Part shown: piece by piece, positions 1 through 8,603 of the stretch | Layout of the letters: every line of letters begins with the position of its first letter | Position numbering within the stretch: the stretch's first letter is position 1 | Source of the DNA: Acidobacteriota bacterium | GTDB taxonomy: Bacteria > Acidobacteriota > Blastocatellia > Pyrinomonadales > Pyrinomonadaceae | NCBI GenBank assembly: GCA_019639135.1 | Contig: JAHBSL010000016.1 | Location: 1-64,000, forward strand | Direction: 5' to 3' | Length of the DNA: 64,000 bases | Position numbers and translations under genes: made by a program | The notes under the pieces: generated by a model | What the model was told of the DNA's origin: nothing | Seen by the model: only the letters and a program-made list of their open reading frames with translations | The model's database searches: none

Positions 1-69
1 CATCTTCGAATGCAGAATTCCGAATCCGGAATTTGGAATTCTCGAGAGCCGGGACTCAAACCCCCACGC

Positions 70-132
70 CGTTTCACGCGTTTCACACGTTTCAGGCGTT
101 TCAGGCGATTCATCTGTTTCATCTGTTTCAGA
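70..132. repeat. 9-bp tandem repeat, about seven units
   Basis: Seven consecutive 9-base units of the form cgtttcaNN run without a break (cgtttcacg, cgtttcaca, cgtttcagg twice, cgattcatc, tgtttcatc, tgtttcaga). Upstream, bases 15-41 form an imperfect AT-rich palindrome (gaattcc...ggaattc). Bases 133-228 hold only AT-rich sequence before the first gene. No gene is seen in 1-228; the repeat may be one arm of a larger element cut by the window edge. Confidence 0.75.
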
Positions 133-228
133 AACGCACTGCCCTTGTAAAAAATGAAACAGAGACCGACGGCCGTCGCCGCAATGTGATAAAAAAAAGC
201 TGTAACAATTAGACCGACTACGTTAAAT

Positions 229-816
229 ATGTTCACAATTCTAAAGCCCGACAGCCGCACGATCGCTGACTTCCTCGACTCGGCTGGCCGGACCGGCTTT
301 TCGTACAAAGAGATCGGCGCGACACGTGGCGACATCCCGGCCGGATATACCGTTGACCGAAATCGCATTCTTCTTGGAGCGGGCGAGGAAGTATGGGAGC
401 GGGCAAAGGCTGCAATTTGCGAGTGGAAGATGTTTGACATCGGTTGGGCGCGAGCAGTCCCGGCCGATACTCCGATCGAGGAAGGAAGCGACGTCGCAGT
501 AGTCGTTTCGCATTTTTGCATCTACAGCCTGAACGCAGCACGTATCGTTTACGTTCTCGATGATTCTGTGCGGTTCGGATTTGCATACGGCACGCTCGAG
601 GATCACGGCGAATCCGGCGAGGAAGTGTTCCTCGTCGAACGAAACCCAACGAACGGCGAGGTGCATTACAGCCTCCTCGCATTCTCGCGGCCCGGCCATC
701 TTTTCACATATCTCGGCTACCCGGCCTCTCGATATTTGCAGAAGCAGTTTGCCAAAGACTCGATGGCCGCGATGCTTCGCTCGGCGGCGACAATCGGCTA
801 CACTACACCGAAATGA
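229..816 (+). CDS. UPF0548 (DUF1990) family protein
   Basis: A 195-residue soluble protein with the UPF0548 pattern: an N-terminal FSYKEIGATRG segment, GYTVDRNRILLG, then WKMFDIGW, RIVYVLDDSVRFGFAYGTLE, GEEVFLVER and an AFSRP segment before a C-terminal helix. Family members are about this length and have no established biochemical role. The ATG at 229 is preceded by an AT-rich stretch without a clear ribosome binding site. The stop overlaps the polA start by four bases (ATGA), so the two are probably translated from one message. The family call rests on recognising conserved blocks; function is unknown. Confidence 0.85.
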   Translation: MFTILKPDSRTIADFLDSAGRTGFSYKEIGATRGDIPAGYTVDRNRILLGAGEEVWERAKAAICEWKMFDIGWARAVPADTPIEEGSDVAVVVSHFCIYSLNAARIVYVLDDSVRFGFAYGTLEDHGESGEEVFLVERNPTNGEVHYSLLAFSRPGHLFTYLGYPASRYLQKQFAKDSMAAMLRSAATIGYTTPK

Positions 817-3518
817 AGCGCGTATTTCTGATCGATTCGATGTCACACATCTTTCGGGCCTATTTCGCCCCAATGGGCGCCCGGCAGGAGCCGCTCCGCA
901 ACAGCAAGGGCCAGGTAACACAGGCCGTTTTCGTCTTTACGAACATGCTCCGCAAGCTGATCAACGACGAAAAGCCCGACTACATCGCCGCCGTTTTTGA
1001 CACTGCGGCACCGACCTTCCGGCATGATTCTTATGAGGCATATAAAGCCAACCGCGAGGAAATGCCCGAGGACCTTGCGGCTCAGTTGCCCTTCATTGTC
1101 CGCGTTTGCGAGGCATTTAACCTGCCGATCCTGAAATACGACGGCTACGAGGCCGACGACATCATCGGCACGCTCGCGAAAAAGGCCGCGGACAAGAAGC
1201 TCCAAGCCGTGATCGTCTCGAACGATAAGGACCTCTGTCAGTTGGTCCGGGACCCTTACGTCATCGCCATGCGGCAGAACTCGGCCAATGTAAAACGCAA
1301 GGTGCCGGTGCCGCCGATCGAGTGGTGCGACGAGGCCTGGGTCGAGGCAAAGTTCGGCGTGCCGCCCTCGAAGATCATCGACCTGCTCGGGCTGATGGGC
1401 GATTCGATCGATAACATTCCGGGTGCTCCCGGCATTGGCGAAAAAGGAGCGCTCAAGCTCGTGTTGGAATACGGTTCAGCGATCGGTGCGATGGAAAATG
1501 CCGACAAGGTAACGCACAAGACCTATCGCGAAAGCCTGCAAAATAATCAGGACATCATCCGCCAGTCGCTAGAGCTTGCGACCGTCCATTGCGAAGTGCC
1601 GATCGAGCTTGACCTCGACCAGCTTCGTTTCCGCGAACCCGATCGCCAGAAGGCGTATGAACTCTTCCGCGAGCTTGAGTTCAACTCGCTGACAAAGGAG
1701 TTTTCCGATGCCGCCACGCTCTTTGACATGCACGGCAGCGAGGCCGCATCCGAACGGATCGAGCGAAAATACGAAGCAGTCAAGACGCGCGAAGCTCTCG
1801 ATAAGCTGATCCGCACGCTCTGGGAGAAGGAGAAGTGGGCATTTGAGGTTGATGACTCCAATGGCGGCGACCGCCACAGCGCATTTGATAAGGTCGCACC
1901 GCTCGGCATCGCCATTTCGTATGCTCCGGGCGTCTCGTATTTCGTTGACCTGCAGGAGTTTGAGGGCGGGAGCGAGTATGCAGTGCGGATGCTTGGCGAC
2001 ACATTCGCTAATCCGTATATGACAAAGGCCTGCCACGATTACAAACGCAATCTTGGCGTGCTGCGGGCCGTTGGCATCGAGCCTCGCGAGGTCAAAGAGG
2101 ACCCGATGATCGCGGCATACTTGCTGGACTCGGGCCGCTCCAACTTTACGCTCGCGTTTCTCGCACAAAACCACCTTGATGCCTATCCGCCCATCGACAC
2201 GCCCGAGGGCTTCACGGCGAGCGGATTCGCGGCGGCCGAGCGTGCCGACATGGTTTATCAGCTTGTGCCGCAGTTTCGCAAGAAGATCGCCGAGGACGAA
2301 CTGACCCGGATCTATGACGAGATCGAGGTGCCGCTCGAGCCGATCCTTGCCGATATCGAAACCGCCGGGATGAAGATCGACTCCGAAGCTCTGCACGACT
2401 TCTCCGAAAAGATCTCAAAGGAACTCGAAACGCTCTCCGAGCGGGTCTTCAAGATCGCGGGCCGCGAGTTCAACATCGGCTCGCCAAAGCAGGTCGGCGA
2501 GGTCTTTCAGGACCTCAACATCGCGACCGGCAAAAAGACGGCGACCGGCCAGATCTCGACCAGCAAGGACGTGCTCGCCGAGCTTGCCGTTGACCATGAG
2601 ATCGCCCAGCTCATCATCGACTATCGCGAGATGGACAAGCTCAAGGCGACCTATGCCGATTCGCTCCCGAAGATGGTCGGCACCGATGGCCGCATCCACG
2701 GCGTGCTCAACCAGACCGTTGCGGCAACCGGACGGCTCAGTTCGACCGAGCCGAACCTGCAGAACATCCCTGTGCGTACCGAGATGGGCCAGCAGATCCG
2801 TAAGGCATTCATCCCCGAAACCGGCAACGAGCTTATCTCGGCCGATTACTCACAGCTTGAGCTCCGCATACTGGCCCACATCACCAAAGACCCGGTGATG
2901 CTAGAGGCCTATCAGAACAACGAGGACATCCACGCAAAAACGGCACGGCTCGTCTTTGGTGCGACCGATGAAAAGGACCTGAAGGAAAAGCGTCGCCTGG
3001 CGAAGATCGTCAACTTCGGCATCGCCTATGCGGTCGAGGCGTTTGGGCTCTCGCAGCGTGTTGGTATCTCGAAACAGGAAGCGCGGAAGGTCATCGACGA
3101 CTACTTCGCCACCTACAAGGGCATCCGCGCCTACATGGACCGCATCCCCGAGGAGGCCCGGGAGAACGGTTACGTGACTTCCCTCTTCGGCCGCCGCCGA
3201 TATTTCCCCGGCATCAAGGATCGCAACTTCGCCGTCCGTTCGCGGGCCGAACGCGAGGCGATCAACATGCCAATTCAGGGCACCGCGAGCGACATCGTCA
3301 AGATCGCGATGATCAACGTCGCAAAGGCTCTCCGCGACGCCGGGCTTAAGACAAAGATGATAATGCAGGTCCACGACGAACTTCTCTTCGAAGCGCCGAA
3401 GGACGAGGTCGAGCAGGCCTCCGAGATCATCAAACGTGAAATGGAAGCCGCCGCAATTCTCGACGCCCCGCTCATCGCCGAGATCGGAGCCGGGGATGAT
3501 TGGATGAGCACAAAGTAA
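813..3518 (+). CDS. polA: DNA polymerase I, proofreading motifs degenerate
   Basis: A 901-residue family A polymerase for Okazaki fragment maturation and repair synthesis. The N-terminal 5'-nuclease domain (about 1-290) shows YEADDIIGTLA, VSNDKDLCQLV and GDSIDNIPGAPGIG. The polymerase domain has motif A DYSQLELRIL (Asp about 678), motif B with Lys about 731 followed by NFGIAY, and motif C MQVHDELLFE (about 850). The middle 3'-5' exonuclease domain lacks the metal ligands: DTE of exo I reads EVD near 345, the exo II Asp is Asn in YKRNLGVL, and exo III YxxxD reads AAAER. It should therefore polymerise and cut flaps but not proofread, like Taq polymerase. Motif B also reads YAVE where most bacteria have YGMS. 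Confidence 0.97.
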   Translation: MKRVFLIDSMSHIFRAYFAPMGARQEPLRNSKGQVTQAVFVFTNMLRKLINDEKPDYIAAVFDTAAPTFRHDSYEAYKANREEMPEDLAAQLPFIVRVCEAFNLPILKYDGYEADDIIGTLAKKAADKKLQAVIVSNDKDLCQLVRDPYVIAMRQNSANVKRKVPVPPIEWCDEAWVEAKFGVPPSKIIDLLGLMGDSIDNIPGAPGIGEKGALKLVLEYGSAIGAMENADKVTHKTYRESLQNNQDIIRQSLELATVHCEVPIELDLDQLRFREPDRQKAYELFRELEFNSLTKEFSDAATLFDMHGSEAASERIERKYEAVKTREALDKLIRTLWEKEKWAFEVDDSNGGDRHSAFDKVAPLGIAISYAPGVSYFVDLQEFEGGSEYAVRMLGDTFANPYMTKACHDYKRNLGVLRAVGIEPREVKEDPMIAAYLLDSGRSNFTLAFLAQNHLDAYPPIDTPEGFTASGFAAAERADMVYQLVPQFRKKIAEDELTRIYDEIEVPLEPILADIETAGMKIDSEALHDFSEKISKELETLSERVFKIAGREFNIGSPKQVGEVFQDLNIATGKKTATGQISTSKDVLAELAVDHEIAQLIIDYREMDKLKATYADSLPKMVGTDGRIHGVLNQTVAATGRLSSTEPNLQNIPVRTEMGQQIRKAFIPETGNELISADYSQLELRILAHITKDPVMLEAYQNNEDIHAKTARLVFGATDEKDLKEKRRLAKIVNFGIAYAVEAFGLSQRVGISKQEARKVIDDYFATYKGIRAYMDRIPEEARENGYVTSLFGRRRYFPGIKDRNFAVRSRAEREAINMPIQGTASDIVKIAMINVAKALRDAGLKTKMIMQVHDELLFEAPKDEVEQASEIIKREMEAAAILDAPLIAEIGAGDDWMSTK

Positions 3519-3530
3519 GATTCGCACGTC

Positions 3531-4283
3531 ATGTATTCATTTCTTTCGACACACTTTAAGGGCAAGGCCTTCGAAACACCGGGCGGTGAGCTGGTTTGGC
3601 GAATTTCTGAAATGCCAGAAGTCTTGCGAGAAATTGCCGAAAGTCAAGTAGCAATTCTAGGCGGGGATTTCTGTGTTGTCGAAAACCACAAACTTGCATC
3701 GATTGGAGTATTTGGACAGTTCATGCCGGTTTGGAGTACGACACCACAATCAAAAGAAACGACTTGGACAGAATATTGTGTTCGAACTTTGGATGAGTCG
3801 CTGTCGGAACTGGCTCAGTTCGCGGCGATGAAAGAAGTCGCTGATCCCCTGCATAGTTCTCAGGGTTTTATTCGACCCGTGATTGCCTTGCCAGATGACC
3901 CAATTCTATTTGTGCCGCGAGACAAGCACGATCACGCTCGTGCTGAAGCAGCGATTGCCGCCGGATATCCTGCGGTCGAACCGGTTCTGCCTCAGCTGCT
4001 AGAATGGCTGCAAGATATGAACTGGCCGGTGGCTCAAACCCTATCTCCGTTTATTGCCAGCATAGGGCCACCTTTGATTCCACATCTAAAGCACATATTT
4101 GAAACCGACGATCAAATTTGGAAGTACTGGGTTATTCAGGAGGTTTTGCAAGAGTCGAAGGAGCTTACACTTGAATTCCGCGACGTTTTAAGCCGAATCT
4201 CCCAAAATCCGACTGATGCAGAGAAAGAGGAAGAACTTGACGTTGAATCGCGTAAATTGCTGGTAAAGCACTGCCTTGTATAA
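3531..4283 (+). CDS. DUF5071 domain protein
   Basis: A 250-residue soluble protein. The C-terminal half (about 120-250) matches the DUF5071 pattern, with KHDHARAEAAIAAGYPAVEP, a LLEWLQDMNWPVAQTLSPF helix, IGPPLIPHLKHIF, then DDQIWKYWVIQEV. The N-terminal 115 residues are not clearly recognised; the VAILGGDFCVVEN segment faintly recalls bacterial immunity-protein folds, but this is weak. Codon use is visibly more AT-rich than in polA or the next gene, which suggests recent acquisition. It begins 12 bases after polA. DUF5071 proteins occur near polymorphic-toxin and accessory loci, but no toxin is visible here, so no function is assigned. Confidence 0.75.
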   Translation: MYSFLSTHFKGKAFETPGGELVWRISEMPEVLREIAESQVAILGGDFCVVENHKLASIGVFGQFMPVWSTTPQSKETTWTEYCVRTLDESLSELAQFAAMKEVADPLHSSQGFIRPVIALPDDPILFVPRDKHDHARAEAAIAAGYPAVEPVLPQLLEWLQDMNWPVAQTLSPFIASIGPPLIPHLKHIFETDDQIWKYWVIQEVLQESKELTLEFRDVLSRISQNPTDAEKEEELDVESRKLLVKHCLV

Positions 4284-4310
4284 CTTTCCTTCAAACATTG
4301 ATTGCAACCT

Positions 4311-4976
4311 ATGAAAAATGCTTTTGAACCAACAGCCCGGATAAAAGTAAAACGCCTTCCTGCCCGTGGGGCTTATGACCGCGAGACGATCTATTCGATC
4401 CTCGACGCGGGTTTTATCTGCCATGTCGGTTTTGTGGTTGAGGGCCAGCCGTATGTGATCCCGACCGGGTACGCCCGCATCGGCGACCAGATTTATATTC
4501 ATGGTTCATCGGCCAGCCGGATGCTCCGCAACCTCGCGCAAGGCGTCGATGTCTGCGTTACGGTAACGCACGTCGATGGGCTTGTGCTTGCCCGGTCGGC
4601 GTTTCACCATTCGATCAACTACCGTTCGGTCGTCGTGCTCGGCCGGGCTGAACTCGTTACCGACGCCGACGAGAAATACGCTGCACTCGAAGCCTTTACC
4701 GAACACATCATCCCCGGCCGCTGGCCCGAGATCCGTTGGCCGAACGAACTCGAAATGAAAGCGACATCAGTCCTCCGGCTCCCGATCGAAGAGGCCTCGG
4801 CAAAGATCCGCACCGGCGACCCGAAAGATGACGAGGAAGATTACGCGATGAACGTCTGGGCAGGGACATTGCCGCTCGAAACCGTGCCGGGCGAACCGAT
4901 TACCGTCGCGAAACTCCCAAAGGGGATCGAGATCCCGGAACACGTCCGGGAATACAAAAAGCGTGGCCAACGTTGA
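4311..4976 (+). CDS. Pyridoxamine 5'-phosphate oxidase-fold flavin-binding protein
   Basis: A 221-residue protein of the PNPOx-like split-barrel family that includes NimA-type nitroimidazole reductases. The features are RGAYDRETIYSILDAGFICHVGF, GQPYVIPTGYARIGDQIYIHG, VCVTVTHVDGLVLARSAFHHS with the NYRSVVVLGRA strand, and a C-terminal AMNVWAGTLPLE segment. Such proteins bind FMN or a related cofactor as homodimers; the natural substrate is not known. The in-frame TTG at 4302 is possible, but the ATG at 4311 gives the usual N-terminus. It runs in the same direction as its left neighbour, and tRNA-Ala lies convergently downstream. Confidence 0.85.
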   Translation: MKNAFEPTARIKVKRLPARGAYDRETIYSILDAGFICHVGFVVEGQPYVIPTGYARIGDQIYIHGSSASRMLRNLAQGVDVCVTVTHVDGLVLARSAFHHSINYRSVVVLGRAELVTDADEKYAALEAFTEHIIPGRWPEIRWPNELEMKATSVLRLPIEEASAKIRTGDPKDDEEDYAMNVWAGTLPLETVPGEPITVAKLPKGIEIPEHVREYKKRGQR

Positions 4977-4993
4977 GCCACGCTTCTTAATTC

Positions 4994-5069
4994 TGGTGGA
5001 GATGAGGGGGATCGAACCCCTGACCTCGGCATTGCGAACGCCGCGCTCTCCCAGCTGAGCTACATCCCC
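4994..5069 (-). tRNA. tRNA-Ala (anticodon CGC)
   Basis: Read on the minus strand this is a 76-base cloverleaf. The acceptor is GGGGATG/CATCTCC, the D arm GCTC...GAGC and the anticodon stem CGGCG/TGCCG. The seven-base loop TTCGCAA places CGC at the anticodon, the T arm is AGGGG-TTCGATC-CCCCT, and the CCA end is encoded. It decodes GCG alanine codons. Confidence 0.97.
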
Positions 5070-5079
5070 GAAACGTAAA

Positions 5080-5264
5080 TGATAATTGATAGATGAGAGA
5101 TGAAAAATGAAAGTTCTCCCAGTTTCATCCTTCTTCCGCCTTTATTAAGCCGTTGAGCCGGCCGGTGGCGAACTGCGGTAATTCCGAGATCAGCCTATAT
5201 TCCCAACCAGTCCTGATCACAAATTATCATCTATCATTTATAAATTATCAACTAATTCATCAAT
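5080..5264. repeat. Inverted pair of 7-bp-period repeat arms
   Basis: The left arm 5080-5114 is five heptamers (tgataat, tgataga, tgagaga, tgaaaaa, tgaaagt). The right arm 5223-5264 is six heptamers (attatca, tctatca, tttataa, attatca, actaatt, catcaat). The right-arm unit is the reverse complement of the left-arm unit, so the arms face each other across about 108 bases of non-repetitive sequence. This fills the gap between tRNA-Ala and the next minus-strand gene; the last units run into that gene's stop codon. Confidence 0.7.
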
Positions 5265-5514
5265 TGACTGCGCCTGCCGGCAGCAGCGAGCCCTTCGGGT
5301 CGGAAACATAGGCGAATCCATCCTCGATCTTCCCGATCATCCCGTGGAAATGTATCTCGCTGCCCGAAACTACCACGACCGCGTCGCCGGGGCTGACCTT
5401 TTTCTCATCGACCGGGAATTTGATCGTCGTCGCGTTGCCGTTCTCATGGGCGACCGCTTCGTATTCAAAGGTCGCCGCGTCAAAACTAAGTGTCTGTGAA
5501 AATGAAACTTCCAT
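5260..5514 (-). CDS. Small acidic protein of unknown function
   Basis: An 84-residue protein starting MEVSFSQTLSFDAATFEYEA, rich in beta-prone segments, with no signal peptide, membrane segment or cysteine. The minus-strand start is preceded by GGAG at good spacing (acggagaacat before ATG), which supports it as a real gene. It lies 22 bases downstream of the EEP-fold gene on the same strand, so the two are probably one transcript. No family is recognised; the content looks like a small beta-barrel but no function can be given. Confidence 0.6.
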   Translation of the reverse strand: MEVSFSQTLSFDAATFEYEAVAHENGNATTIKFPVDEKKVSPGDAVVVVSGSEIHFHGMIGKIEDGFAYVSDPKGSLLPAGAVN

Positions 5515-5536
5515 TATGTTCTCCGTTAGTCAGAGT

Positions 5537-6748
5537 CTAAGCTCCCGAAATGCGAAAGTCCAAGCCGATGGCGTCATGATCGGAAAGCGGTGTCCCGTTC
5601 GCATCGCGGAGATCGCCGATCGTTTTGACCGCCGCGTCATGTGCTGGCTCGATGCCTTTACCGGCAAACCAGTCCAACCGCCCCGAAACGCTCCCGCCGA
5701 CGCGGTTCGCCGCCCAGAAAATGAACGGGAAGCACCATTCCGGCACCCAATCGCGGAGGTTCGTGTTCTTTTCGATGCTCTCGACGTGGTAATGCAGAGT
5801 CCCGGCACCGAGTTCATTGAGGCTTCGGAAATCGTAGCCGCGGCGTTCGAGCATCTGGAAAAGCGGCCGCTCGAAATATCGCTCGGGGTGCGGCAAGTGA
5901 TTTTTCGCAACGTTCTTCGGCCCCATGAGAACGCGGCGCCAATAGCCCATTATCGCCCGCCGCGAGTTCTGCGAGTTAAACGTCGTCGTGTTCCAGTCGC
6001 CGCCGATCACGGTCGGAAGCGGCGGCAACGTTTCGAGATGGTCAAGGATGATCTGCATCTGCAGCCGCCGATGGGCACGCGAGCAGTGCGAATCAAGATG
6101 CACCGTCACGGCCCGGAAAGTTCCCGCCGGATGTTCGATGTCGGCGATCAACGCCCGGAGCCAGCCAAGCCGCTTTTCCTTGCCCCACATCTTGTCCTTG
6201 CCGTTCGGGATCGGCACGGCGTGGATATTTCGCATCGGCCACTTTGAGAACATCGCAAGGCCGTGGATCGACTTCGTATTCTCGCCCTCAGCCATCGCCT
6301 CAACACCACTGCCCTTTTGCAAGGCGATATAGACCGGGGCGAAGGCGTAGTTCATCCCAAGCTCGCGGGCGATCTCCTGGGCAACAAAGCGATTCCCGCT
6401 CCGCGCCATTCCATGGTCAAGCTCGGTCAGCAAAAGCACATCCTTGTCACGCAGGTCATCGTGCGATTTGAGCGACTCAAGTATGCCCTCAAAAACGCAG
6501 CCGCGTTCGATGTTCCAAGCGATGGTCCTAATTATTTCCGCAGCCTCGTCACCATTCGGCCGCTCGGCAGCCTCCTCGTGAACTACTCCATTGAGGATCC
6601 GCTCGGCCTCCTCGCGAATTTCGGCATGCAATGACGACGCCTCGAGTTCCTCGGTCGATTCGAACTTCAAAAGCTCCTGAAAATACGGCTCAAGCCCGTG
6701 ATCAAGCAGATCGGGCAAGTGCACGTTTGTGGATACACGAGGCGTCAT
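5537..6748 (-). CDS. Endonuclease/exonuclease/phosphatase family protein
   Basis: A 403-residue metal-dependent hydrolase of the EEP (DNase I / exonuclease III) fold. Family signature elements occur in order: AWNIERG (metal-binding Asn), LLTELDHGMARSGNR (metal-binding Glu), VTVHLDSHCSRAHR (catalytic His), IGGDWNTTTF (Asp and Asn), RLDWFAGKG, and the terminal LSDHDAIGLDF with the Asp-His pair. An N-terminal helical extension of about 85 residues precedes the domain and is not part of the core family. There is no signal peptide, so it should be cytoplasmic. The substrate could be a nucleic acid, a phosphoinositide-like lipid or another phosphodiester, and the sequence does not decide. Confidence 0.88.
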   Translation of the reverse strand: MTPRVSTNVHLPDLLDHGLEPYFQELLKFESTEELEASSLHAEIREEAERILNGVVHEEAAERPNGDEAAEIIRTIAWNIERGCVFEGILESLKSHDDLRDKDVLLLTELDHGMARSGNRFVAQEIARELGMNYAFAPVYIALQKGSGVEAMAEGENTKSIHGLAMFSKWPMRNIHAVPIPNGKDKMWGKEKRLGWLRALIADIEHPAGTFRAVTVHLDSHCSRAHRRLQMQIILDHLETLPPLPTVIGGDWNTTTFNSQNSRRAIMGYWRRVLMGPKNVAKNHLPHPERYFERPLFQMLERRGYDFRSLNELGAGTLHYHVESIEKNTNLRDWVPEWCFPFIFWAANRVGGSVSGRLDWFAGKGIEPAHDAAVKTIGDLRDANGTPLSDHDAIGLDFRISGA

Positions 6749-6777
6749 AAAAATACAGAGGATAGCGATTTGGACGG

Positions 6778-6810
6778 CAAAAGAAAAGAGCGGCCGCAGC
6801 CGCCCTCTTT
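6778..6810 (-). terminator. Rho-independent terminator after the ATP-grasp gene
   Basis: Read on the minus strand, a hairpin pairs AAAGAG with CTCTTT and GGCTG-side bases with CGGCC, with a two-base bulge, followed by the T-rich run TTTTCTTTT. It sits 20 bases past the stop of the ATP-grasp gene and upstream of the EEP gene. Confidence 0.65.
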
Positions 6811-6829
6811 AGCTTCGTCGGATGCCGGC

Positions 6830-8041
6830 CTAATCGTCGTACCGTTCCTTCGCGGGGGCGACCGCGAGGAAGTCGTCGCTTATCCGCCGCGTATATTCTT
6901 CGAGCAGGTCATCGACTCGGTGCTTGTCCGGAGAGTGGAAGATAAGCCCGACGTGCTTTGGCTTCTTTACCCGATAAACGATCTCAGGGTCGGTGTAGTG
7001 CGAGGTGTCCGGTTCTTCATCTTTCGAAAGAGCAAGGGCGACGCCGGCATATTCCTTTCGCACCTTCGGCTTTTCGTATGGATGATCCTTGTCGGCGACA
7101 GAGAGCTTTGCCCATTCACGCCAGAGATTGAACCCGCAGGCATATTCGAGAACGTTTGCGATATACGCTCCGCCGACGCGGCAGGCAACCTCAAGCAGGT
7201 AGAACTTTCCGTCATCCTTTCCGCGAAGAAACTCGCCGTGCGTGACTCCTTCTTCGTATTTGAAAGCCTTCAAGAGCTTAGCATTGAGCTTTTCCAGTTC
7301 CTTGCGTTCCTTCGAACCATATTCGACGATCGCTGTGGTGAACACTCCGCCGTAATGCGAGACCGAGAACGGCGGACGCCCGTAGCGGCTCACGCCCGCG
7401 GCCACGACCTTGCCGTCATGGACGACCGAATCTACGTGGAAAACGTCACCCTCTATGAACTTCTCGATCAGGAACTGCGACGGATGGTCTCGCCAATTAT
7501 TGCGGTTGTCGAGGTCGTTGAGCACTTCCCAGACCTGCTCTTTCGTCTCGCATTTCCTGATCCCAAATGCCGAAACTTCATGCCGCGGCTTTACGATCCA
7601 TGGTGCGGGCACGCGGGCGAGAAATTCATCGATCTCGGCCGGATTTAGCGGGCAGATATAGTCAGGACACGGAATTCCCGCCTCATCTGCGATCTTCCGC
7701 ATCGCGTATTTATCGCGAAAGCGGACGGCGTGCGAATAGGTCATACCGCCGAGCTGCAGGTGCTCGCGGGCACGAGCGGCGGTGACGACGTCGAACTCAT
7801 CCAAACCGACCACGCGATCGATCGGCCGCGTGCCGGCGATGTTTGTGATCGCCCGGACATAGTCCTCAACGCTCGCATCGTTCTCCACGGTCCGGACGTC
7901 GTTGAGCGCGGTCCACACCCACGGCTCATCGAGCAGTTTCTTGCGCGTCACCAGCGTGACGAACCACTCGGCGTTCTGGCATTCTTCGAGAAACTCGTTG
8001 CCCTTGTGCTCGCTGGCTATGCAAACGATGTGCTTTTTCAT
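6830..8041 (-). CDS. ATP-grasp domain ligase
   Basis: A 403-residue protein with the carbamoyl-phosphate-synthase-like ATP-grasp layout. The N-terminal Rossmann-like part holds IDRVVGLDEFDVVTAARAR. The ATP-binding core has PAPWIVKPRHEVSAFGIRK (Lys for ATP), FLIEKFIEGDVFHVDSVV, and HGEFLRGKDDGKFYLLEVAC with the metal-binding Glu and the following RVGG. Such enzymes ligate a carboxylate to an amine by way of an acyl phosphate, often in peptide or natural-product metabolism; the substrates are not evident. It is followed on the same strand by a terminator and preceded by a DoxX gene 14 bases upstream, so it may be the second gene of that unit. Confidence 0.88.
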   Translation of the reverse strand: MKKHIVCIASEHKGNEFLEECQNAEWFVTLVTRKKLLDEPWVWTALNDVRTVENDASVEDYVRAITNIAGTRPIDRVVGLDEFDVVTAARAREHLQLGGMTYSHAVRFRDKYAMRKIADEAGIPCPDYICPLNPAEIDEFLARVPAPWIVKPRHEVSAFGIRKCETKEQVWEVLNDLDNRNNWRDHPSQFLIEKFIEGDVFHVDSVVHDGKVVAAGVSRYGRPPFSVSHYGGVFTTAIVEYGSKERKELEKLNAKLLKAFKYEEGVTHGEFLRGKDDGKFYLLEVACRVGGAYIANVLEYACGFNLWREWAKLSVADKDHPYEKPKVRKEYAGVALALSKDEEPDTSHYTDPEIVYRVKKPKHVGLIFHSPDKHRVDDLLEEYTRRISDDFLAVAPAKERYDD

Positions 8042-8055
8042 AAAAGCCGGTTTCG

Positions 8056-8475
8056 CTACTTCCTGAGGAAGCTATCGACGCTCCAATCGCCCGAACCCTT
8101 AAGCATGAAAGCGATCGAAATGAAGAGGAAAAGGAACGCCTTCTCCTGGACGTTGAAGGGATCTGCCCCGTGAACGCCGACGAGTGCGACGAGCATCGTC
8201 ACCGCGATAAAGAAGCTCGACAACCGCGTCAGAAGCCCGAGTGCGAGAAAGATGCCTCCGACGAACTCAGACAGCGCCGCCGCCCAGGCAAAGAACGCCG
8301 GCATCGGGAAGCCCATCTCCGCCGTACGGCCGATCAATCCTTCGGCCGGAGGCAATTTGCCGAGCCCATGGGCAAATGCCATCGCGACACCCGAAAAGAT
8401 CCGCAGCAATGCAAGCCCCGCATTCGCCTGCCACGACAAACCGCTCTCACCGCCGAACAAAAGTTTATTAAGCAT
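8056..8475 (-). CDS. DoxX family membrane protein
   Basis: A 139-residue membrane protein with four predicted transmembrane helices (about 18-38, 60-80, 84-104, 112-130). The typical DoxX features are an early LRIFSGVAMAFAHGLGK segment, FFAWAAALSEFVGGIFLALGL and a GLLTRLSSFF turn. DoxX proteins sit in the inner membrane and are linked to thiosulfate:quinone or redox-stress complexes in some bacteria, but most members are uncharacterised. It is transcribed away from the M50 protease gene, and the 128-base gap between them must hold both promoters. Probably co-transcribed with the ATP-grasp gene 14 bases downstream. Confidence 0.88.
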   Translation of the reverse strand: MLNKLLFGGESGLSWQANAGLALLRIFSGVAMAFAHGLGKLPPAEGLIGRTAEMGFPMPAFFAWAAALSEFVGGIFLALGLLTRLSSFFIAVTMLVALVGVHGADPFNVQEKAFLFLFISIAFMLKGSGDWSVDSFLRK

Positions 8476-8603
8476 TACGTAAACCCCTTGTTTGTTTTAT
8501 TTTGTCGTAAAAGAATGGCACAATCGAACAATAAAAACAACGCTCCGAGCGTTACTTTGCCGAGCTTTTTGGCGACATAAACCGTAGTTTTTGAGGAGTT
8601 TAA

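Noticed and set aside
5420-6247. 275-codon open frame opposite the EEP-fold gene
   Set aside because: Antisense shadow of a gene with clear catalytic motifs.
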